From an uncultured Eubacteriales bacterium (GTDB lineage: Bacteria > Bacillota > Clostridia > Oscillospirales > Acutalibacteraceae), in the NCBI GenBank assembly GCA_900316455.1, contig ONCX01000015.1:1-46709 (forward strand): a DNA stretch of 46,709 nt, in the 5' to 3' direction. Below are positions 41,452-46,709 of the stretch, piece by piece. The notes beneath the pieces are model-generated. The model did no database searches. It was not told the origin of the DNA and saw only the letters and a list, made by a program, of their open reading frames with translations. Both the position numbers and the translations under genes were made by a program. Positions within the stretch are counted from its first letter, which is position 1. Each line of letters opens with the position of its first letter.

Positions 41452-43875
41452 TCACTTTCTCTTTTTAAATCTGCCGCCGGAATTTCCCGCCGCGGAACCG
41501 TTTCCGGATCCAAATGACGAGGTAGAAGACGGGGTGGATATGGATCTGCCTCCGAATCCGAGTCCGAAATCGTCTTCCTCATTGTTGTCTGCCGAATTGT
41601 CCGACTGACCACTGAAATCGTTTACGCCAAAATCCATATCGCCGAGGTCACTGTCAAATCCGTCATTGCCGAGGTCGCTGTCAAATCCGTCATTGCCGAG
41701 GTCGCTGTCAAATCCGACATTGCCGAGGTCGCTGTCAAATCCGTCATTGCCGAGGTCGCTGTCGAATCCGTCACTGCCGAGGTCGCTGTCGAATCCGTCA
41801 CTGTCAAAATCCGTGCTGTCGAAATCCATGCTGCCGAGGTCACTGTCAAATCCGTCGCTGCCAAGTGGATTATTTCCCGAATCACTCTCGAATCCATGTG
41901 TTCCCGAAGCGGATTTCTCCGGTTTCTTTTCATCTGAACCGCCGTTATCCTGCTTATCTGAATTATTGGTGTTTTTATGGAAGTTAAAGTCAAAATTTAC
42001 CAGAGGACTGGGCGTATAACTCGGTTTTTCCGGCGCGGGTTCAGAAATATTCAAAGGCTCAGGAACGGTCTGCGGCGTGTAAACAGGCGCTACCGGCTGA
42101 GTAGTCTGCTGGTTGTATACCGGTGCCGGCTGCTCTGGCGGCGATGGCTGACGGATTGGCTGAGGAAAGTCCTCCTGCTTGCGATATGGCGGCTCATATG
42201 GGGGCTGGGGAATTCCATGAGAGCCGTCTTCCGTGCGGTAACCATCGTTCCTGAAAGCGTTGAATCTTCTTTCATTGCGGTCATCGAAGCTTCTCTCTCT
42301 GCGCTCGTCAAATCTTCTTTCCCTGCGTTCATCGTACCTGTCGTAATACCTGTCGTCGTACCTGTCGTCGTACCTGTCGTGATACCTGTCGTCGTATCTG
42401 TCGTCGTACCTGTCGTCGTATCTGTCGTCGTACCTGTCGTCGTACCTGTCATGATACCTGTCGTCGTATCTGTCGTCGCGCCTGTCATCGCGCCTGTCGT
42501 CGTATCTGTCGTTGTACCTGTCGTTCCGATATCTTCTGTCATCATTGCGGCGGTGTTCATTGAATCTGCGTCCGCCGCGGCGTGAATCACGACGTTCGTC
42601 ACGTTCGTCACGTTCATCGTAGCGGTCGTCATAGCGGCTTTCTCCGCGGTCTTCAGATTTTCTTTCGTAATGCTCCTGCGGCTGCTGATAGGGTGGATAC
42701 GGATACTGCGGCGGATAGGAGGGATACTGACCGTACATCGGCATTGGCATAGGCATTGGCATTGGGTACGGAATGGGTATCGTCTGTATCGGCATATTTG
42801 TGGGTTGATTCTGTCCCGCGTTCGGCATTACAACCGGATATGGCATCATCTGGTTCATTGGAACAATCGGAGCCATTGGAGCCATTGGAGCAGTCATAGG
42901 ATATGACTGGTATACATTGCTATAAGGCACATAATCCTGTGCTGATTTATCGTTATCGCTGTTCATGTAATAGTCATCCTCGTCACGGTTATAATTGCTG
43001 TAATTGCTGTCGTAATTATTATAATTATCATACGGTTCTCTGCCATATGATTTGCTGAAATTATTCTGTGATTCTGACTGTCCTGGAAGCGGGGGAAGTG
43101 GAGGGTCATTTTTATCTTCCGGCTGAGACACAGGCTCCGGAGCGGGTTCCGGTACGGGCGGGGTTTTATTCTGCGCGGCAAACACCGAATCGGGGCGAAG
43201 CTCTGGAAGGTACGATTCCTCATCGGGCAAAACAGCCTTTTTGGGAGTGACCTTGATCGGAACAGGCTTTGCCGGTTCAGGTTTTTCCGGCTCAGGCTGA
43301 ACCTGAATTTCATCCGGTTCAGCAGAGGATTCCGTGTCTTTCTTTTTCCTGAATGATAAAAGCGATTTTGCCGGTTTTGAATGTTCCTCAAAATACCTGT
43401 CGAAATCCTTTGACATATCTTCGTCGCTGCCGTCGTATGAAAGCCCTGAGAGCAGCTCTTTCGCGGAATCGCTGTCAGAATATATTGATTTTTCGGGATA
43501 TACGTCGTCCTCGCTCTCGTTATCGTCAACCGGATCAAAAAGATATGAGAACTCCGATTCAGCGTTCTTGACAGGCGAGTTGTTCATACTGCGGCTGCTT
43601 CGGTCACGAGATCCGGAAACCATAGTCGTCCGTGCCGGATCAAAAATATGCTCCTCAGTAAGAGCTTCGTCATTGTCGTCCAGACGTTCACGCCTGTTGA
43701 AAAAACTTAATTTATGTTTGGGGAGATCGGCTGTTTTCTCGGCATTTTTTTTCTTTGCCTCACGCAATTCCTTGCGGCTGAATTTTTTTGGCTGTTCACC
43801 CCCGTCCATATTGTCGGGGTCTGCTATGTCAGTTTCAAAATCGTCATTATAGTCAAAATCATCTTCAAATCCCAT
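41452..43875 (-). CDS. Large intrinsically disordered protein with several repeat blocks
   Basis: 807 residues with no membrane segment, signal or fold I can recognise. In order: an acidic N terminus (FDYNDDFETDIADPD), a basic helix, a Pro/Glu region (about 190-260), an Asn/Tyr-rich part, a Pro/Met/Tyr stretch (about 325-400), a block of DDRY units (about 411-530) in which Asp, Arg and Tyr alternate, a Pro/Gln region, and about eight copies of FDSDLGNDG near 672-745, ending in a basic RFKKRK. The ATG at 43875 follows AGGAT. Such polyampholyte and Arg/Tyr-rich sequences are associated with phase separation in other proteins; function here unknown. Upstream neighbour is another low-complexity protein. 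Confidence 0.8.
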   Translation of the reverse strand: MGFEDDFDYNDDFETDIADPDNMDGGEQPKKFSRKELREAKKKNAEKTADLPKHKLSFFNRRERLDDNDEALTEEHIFDPARTTMVSGSRDRSSRSMNNSPVKNAESEFSYLFDPVDDNESEDDVYPEKSIYSDSDSAKELLSGLSYDGSDEDMSKDFDRYFEEHSKPAKSLLSFRKKKDTESSAEPDEIQVQPEPEKPEPAKPVPIKVTPKKAVLPDEESYLPELRPDSVFAAQNKTPPVPEPAPEPVSQPEDKNDPPLPPLPGQSESQNNFSKSYGREPYDNYNNYDSNYSNYNRDEDDYYMNSDNDKSAQDYVPYSNVYQSYPMTAPMAPMAPIVPMNQMMPYPVVMPNAGQNQPTNMPIQTIPIPYPMPMPMPMPMYGQYPSYPPQYPYPPYQQPQEHYERKSEDRGESRYDDRYDERDERDERRDSRRGGRRFNEHRRNDDRRYRNDRYNDRYDDRRDDRRDDRYDDRYHDRYDDRYDDRYDDRYDDRYDDRYHDRYDDRYDDRYYDRYDERRERRFDERRERSFDDRNERRFNAFRNDGYRTEDGSHGIPQPPYEPPYRKQEDFPQPIRQPSPPEQPAPVYNQQTTQPVAPVYTPQTVPEPLNISEPAPEKPSYTPSPLVNFDFNFHKNTNNSDKQDNGGSDEKKPEKSASGTHGFESDSGNNPLGSDGFDSDLGSMDFDSTDFDSDGFDSDLGSDGFDSDLGNDGFDSDLGNVGFDSDLGNDGFDSDLGNDGFDSDLGDMDFGVNDFSGQSDNSADNNEEDDFGLGFGGRSISTPSSTSSFGSGNGSAAGNSGGRFKKRK
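41637..41860 (-). repeat. 27-bp coding repeat (FDSDLGNDG)
   Basis: Tandem units of 27 nt, for example at 41643-41750, encode the acidic FDSDLG repeat; copies are near-identical, indicating recent expansion. Confidence 0.85.
42330..42530 (-). repeat. 12-bp coding repeat (DDRY)
   Basis: Repeats of a 12-nt unit, CGTCGTACCTGT on the plus strand, with single-base variants. They encode DDRY with occasional DDRR, HDRY or YDRY. Confidence 0.88.
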
Positions 43876-43964
43876 ATTTATCCTCCGTTTGCTGCAACTG
43901 AATGCGGCGGCAAATTTACATCATAAAATCATAAAATCATCAAAACAATAAAATAATAAAAAAT

Positions 43965-45794
43965 CTATTTGCGCTTATCAGCCCTACGACCTGCCGTCCT
44001 GTCCCCTGTCGGTTCAGGCTTAGGAGTGTAAAATCCGAGCGGACCGAACTGCGGCTTTGGAGGAACATTCCTTTGACCGGCGGACTCTCTGCGTCGCGCC
44101 ACCCTGTTACGGTCGGGCTGCGAAGAATCAGATGGACGTTGTGCGCGACCCTGCGCCTGCGCGGCTTGCATCATACGCTCCTGCTGCCGACGGTATTCTC
44201 TCATCTGACGTTCATATGCGATACGCTGCTGATCGTAGGCGCGACGGCGTTCCTCTTCCATTCGGCGGGCCATTTCCTGTTCAGCCTCACGACGTGCCTT
44301 CTGCTCAAGCCGGATAATCTCCCTGCCGTCAGAAATTCCCTGTTCCGTGACGCGGCGGAGCTGCTCCTGCATGTCTTCCCTCTGGCTTTGACGCTGACGT
44401 TTCCTGTATTCGCCGCCAGGATATCTCCGCTCGCTGCCATAAGGCTTTTCTCTCTGAATATGCGCTCCGGGACGTCCGGTGCGATGGCTCCCGCGGTAAC
44501 GCGACTGCTCCGCCATATCCGCAAGACGGCTCTGCTCCTCGATCCATTGAGCGTAATTGACGTCTTTTGAATTATCGTGTTTGTAACCAGTCTTCCATTC
44601 GTACATAAGCGCGGGATCGGTCAGACCTTCAGGCGCTTCAATATTACCCGGACCGCGAAGGTCGTGATTAATGATATCCCTTAGCCGCTTGTTGCTGATC
44701 TGAACGTAAGGATTATTGAATTCTCCGGACATAATGCTGTCGCTGAGTACGTTCTTTCCAGCGGTGAGCTTGCGGCGTGATCTTTCCATACGGCGGTATC
44801 TGTTGTGCGGGTCGAATTCATCGTCTTCTACGTAATACTCTCTTTCGCCGTTTTTGGAACGGAATCTGCTTGCTTTTTCGGCAGACTTATCCTCATAAAT
44901 TGTATTTACAGTGTGCCGGAGCATATCGGGGCGCGACGGATCATCGTCGTCTATCTCGCTCCATTTGCGGCTGAACCTTCCGAAATACGGAAGCTCCCTC
45001 GAATCCGGAACAAGACCGTCCTGCTCGGGAATGCTTGCTCTCCAGCTTCCCTGTTCGGTCATACTTTCTATATCATATTGATCCTCCGCTGTGTAAAAAT
45101 CCTCTGCCGAGCCGTCGGCGCTGCGGACGTCATATATTCCAAGGCGCTGATATTTCTTTTTTGCACGGCTGTCTACTCCGGATTTGGCGTCCTCTATTTC
45201 ACGCCTTTTGCGTATATCAGCCATGATTGCTTCAGGAGATTCCTTGTTTTCTTCCGGAAGCATTTTTTCAACCTCTGCGCGGCGCTTGTCCACCGGAGTA
45301 TCAAGGCGGTTGTAGGAACGCAGCTTTACCTCGCGCTTTTTTAATTGCGAACCTTCGCCGTCGCCGTAAAGGTACGTAAGATCTTCCGGCAATTCTTCCT
45401 TGATATCGGCGAGCGCGTTGTATTTAAGTCTGTCGAGAGTGATGTTTGAAAGTGTGCTGCCTATGTTGCCCACAGGTCGGTAATTGCCGGTATACGCGTT
45501 GTCATCGAGACGCGACGTGAGTTGATCCGCGTTGATAATATCATTCTGCAAATCAAACGCAAAACGGTTTTCTTTGGGTTTTTCGGAGCTTTTGCCGTTT
45601 TTGTCAAGCTTCAGACCGCGATCGCCGGCAAACATGGCCGGATCCAGCTCAAAGTCCGGTTTGTTGCCTTGCCATGTACCGTTATTCCAACGCTCATGTG
45701 CTTCGTCCATTGTGACGAATGTGGAAAACCGAGCCTCGTCGGATTCACTGTCCACATACGGATTGACAAAAGGCTCTCTGAATTCCTCTGCCAT
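43965..45794 (-). CDS. Charged low-complexity/coiled-coil protein of unknown function
   Basis: 609 residues with GGGGAGG then GGGAG before the ATG. No signal or membrane segment. The N-terminal half is hydrophilic with some order (LDRLKYNALADIKEELPEDL). The C-terminal third (about 450-560) is a Gln/Arg/Glu-rich coiled coil (AEQEMARRMEEERRRAYDQQ, EYRRQQERMMQAAQ), followed by a basic tail ADKRK. I do not recognise a family. It follows rlmB by 36 nt and precedes the 807-residue disordered protein by 89 nt, all on the minus strand, so these three may be one unit. Confidence 0.8.
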   Translation of the reverse strand: MAEEFREPFVNPYVDSESDEARFSTFVTMDEAHERWNNGTWQGNKPDFELDPAMFAGDRGLKLDKNGKSSEKPKENRFAFDLQNDIINADQLTSRLDDNAYTGNYRPVGNIGSTLSNITLDRLKYNALADIKEELPEDLTYLYGDGEGSQLKKREVKLRSYNRLDTPVDKRRAEVEKMLPEENKESPEAIMADIRKRREIEDAKSGVDSRAKKKYQRLGIYDVRSADGSAEDFYTAEDQYDIESMTEQGSWRASIPEQDGLVPDSRELPYFGRFSRKWSEIDDDDPSRPDMLRHTVNTIYEDKSAEKASRFRSKNGEREYYVEDDEFDPHNRYRRMERSRRKLTAGKNVLSDSIMSGEFNNPYVQISNKRLRDIINHDLRGPGNIEAPEGLTDPALMYEWKTGYKHDNSKDVNYAQWIEEQSRLADMAEQSRYRGSHRTGRPGAHIQREKPYGSERRYPGGEYRKRQRQSQREDMQEQLRRVTEQGISDGREIIRLEQKARREAEQEMARRMEEERRRAYDQQRIAYERQMREYRRQQERMMQAAQAQGRAQRPSDSSQPDRNRVARRRESAGQRNVPPKPQFGPLGFYTPKPEPTGDRTAGRRADKRK

Positions 45795-45830
45795 TTCTCC
45801 CTGCCTCCCCTTTGCATCAGGAAATAAACG

Positions 45831-46709
45831 CTAATCGCCAGCCTTGCCGAATGCCTTAATGCCGCAGCGCTGGCGGGTTATCTCGTAAATAACTATAGCG
45901 CAGGCTACCGACGCGTTAAGCGAATTAATGCTTCCACGCATTGGGAGTGAAAGCACGCCGTCACATTTTTCTTTTACAAGGCGGCTTACTCCGCTGTCTT
46001 CTCCTCCGATAACCAGACCTGTTGCGCCTGTGAGGTCGCCCTGACACCACGGCTGCCCATCCATATCGGCGCAGTATATCCACAAACCACGCTTTTTGAG
46101 ATCGTCAATGCAGGCGGAAAGATTCGCCACTCTCGCCACGGGAATATATTCCAGCGCACCGGCGGAAGCCTTGCCGACTGCCCACGTAAGTCCGACCGCA
46201 CGGCGTTTGGGAATAATAACGCCGTGAGCGCCAGCGGCTTCGGCAGTGCGGATAATAGCGCCTAAATTATGCGGATCCTCTATGCCGTCGCAGAGTATTA
46301 CAAACGGCGCTTCGCCGCGGCTCTCGGCAAGAGCAAATATATCGTCGATTTCCGCGTATTCGTGAACAGCCGTCAGAGCCGCGATGCCCTGATGACTGCC
46401 GCCGCACATGGCTTCAAGCTTTGCCGGTGAAACCTCCTTGACGGTGACGTTCAATTCCCGCGCAAGAGCTATTATCTGACCGAACGAACGACCGCTGCTG
46501 TCTGTGGAACGAGCAACAAGCAGCGATTCGACTGGTCTTCCGCTTTTAAGCGCCTCGGTTACGGCGTTGCGTCCGGTAATGATATCGCTGTGTCTGTCAT
46601 GCTTTTCGACGTTTTCCTGATTTGCCGAAAATTCGCCGTCACGCCGCGATTGGGGATCACTTTCGCGGTGCGGGCGATGTTCCCCATTTTTATCCCCGTT
46701 AAACCGGCG
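45831..46709 (-). CDS. rlmB: 23S rRNA (guanosine-2'-O)-methyltransferase RlmB/TrmH family, 5' end outside the window
   Basis: The frame is open to the window edge for 293 codons, so the gene is truncated here; an internal TTG at 46454 is not the start. The substrate-binding domain begins with ITGRNAVTEALKSGRP near 46,580. The SPOUT domain shows DGIEDPHNLGAIIRTAEAAG, GLVIGGEDSGVSRLV and LPMRGSINSLNASVACAIVIYE, typical of RlmB rather than TrmL. It methylates a 23S rRNA guanosine. Upstream of the domain there are at least 45 hydrophilic residues (FNGDKNGEHRPHRESD), an N-terminal extension. Confidence 0.92.
   Translation of the reverse strand, partial: RRFNGDKNGEHRPHRESDPQSRRDGEFSANQENVEKHDRHSDIITGRNAVTEALKSGRPVESLLVARSTDSSGRSFGQIIALARELNVTVKEVSPAKLEAMCGGSHQGIAALTAVHEYAEIDDIFALAESRGEAPFVILCDGIEDPHNLGAIIRTAEAAGAHGVIIPKRRAVGLTWAVGKASAGALEYIPVARVANLSACIDDLKKRGLWIYCADMDGQPWCQGDLTGATGLVIGGEDSGVSRLVKEKCDGVLSLPMRGSINSLNASVACAIVIYEITRQRCGIKAFGKAGD

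Noticed and set aside
41637-42530. CRISPR array suggested by regular repeats
   Set aside because: Repeats are contiguous without unique spacers and keep a reading frame; they are coding repeats.
42090-42632. A Thr/Asp-rich minus-strand ORF of 180 codons
   Set aside because: It is the shifted frame of the DDRY repeat in the disordered-protein gene.
45831-46454. RlmB starting at the TTG at 46454
   Set aside because: The substrate-binding domain continues upstream in the same frame, so this would remove a conserved part of the protein.

Overview
The window looks like a chromosomal segment from a spore-forming, anaerobic Clostridia, most likely of the Oscillospirales/Ruminococcaceae type. The clues are a complete spoIIAA-spoIIAB-sigF operon, glycogen and alpha-glucan enzymes, a membrane pyrophosphatase of the K+-dependent type, many TTG/GTG starts, strong AGGAGG-type ribosome sites and gene orders typical of gut Firmicutes. 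The genus cannot be fixed from the sequence alone.

Layout. 1-2,500: tRNA-Leu(CAG) divergent from trmL, then a CapA-type exported protein. 2,500-9,400: a RhuM-Fic protein with an acidic N-terminal extension, a DUF1275 membrane protein, a TfoX-N protein, a response regulator fused in frame to its histidine kinase, a polysaccharide deacetylase and the spoIIA operon. 9,400-12,050: a strongly structured leader before an XRE regulator, then two tandem Y RNAs directly upstream of a Ro60/Rsr (TROVE) gene; the first Y RNA carries a circularly permuted tRNA mimic. 12,100-16,800: sbcD-sbcC and a cupin with an internal deletion. 16,900-18,910 (minus): a HAD-like lipoprotein and a frameshifted lipoprotein. 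19,000-23,600: an SDR epimerase (plus), then hppA, dapB and a membrane protein (minus). 23,900-29,300 (plus): glgB, a patatin, a GC-rich intergenic repeat, rsmA, a membrane protein with a Pro/Gln-rich tail and a hotdog thioesterase. 29,400-46,709 (minus): a membrane protein with about 17 acidic nonapeptide repeats, pgsA, rimO, a sirtuin, a small lipoprotein, argC, DUF2262, a GH13 amylase, argD, a degenerate P-type ATPase, two large low-complexity proteins and the edge-truncated rlmB.

Most notable. The Y RNA/Rsr locus is a compact ribonucleoprotein system: a sigma-A-like promoter, a tRNA-mimicking Y RNA, a second minimal Y RNA that ends in a U tract, and then the Ro60 protein. The mimic contains all arms of a tRNA (pseudo-anticodon arm, variable region, T arm, acceptor stem closed by a tetraloop, D arm) in permuted order. 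The second candidate for something undescribed is the block 39,170-45,794. It holds a P-type ATPase homologue that has lost its phosphorylated aspartate, next to an 807-residue almost wholly disordered protein and a 609-residue coiled-coil/low-complexity protein. Also worth attention are the RR-HK fusion, the structured leader at 9,537-9,726 and the terminator hairpin just ahead of spoIIAA.

Limits: everything here was read by eye. No alignment, folding or database search was run, so family names rest on motif recognition.
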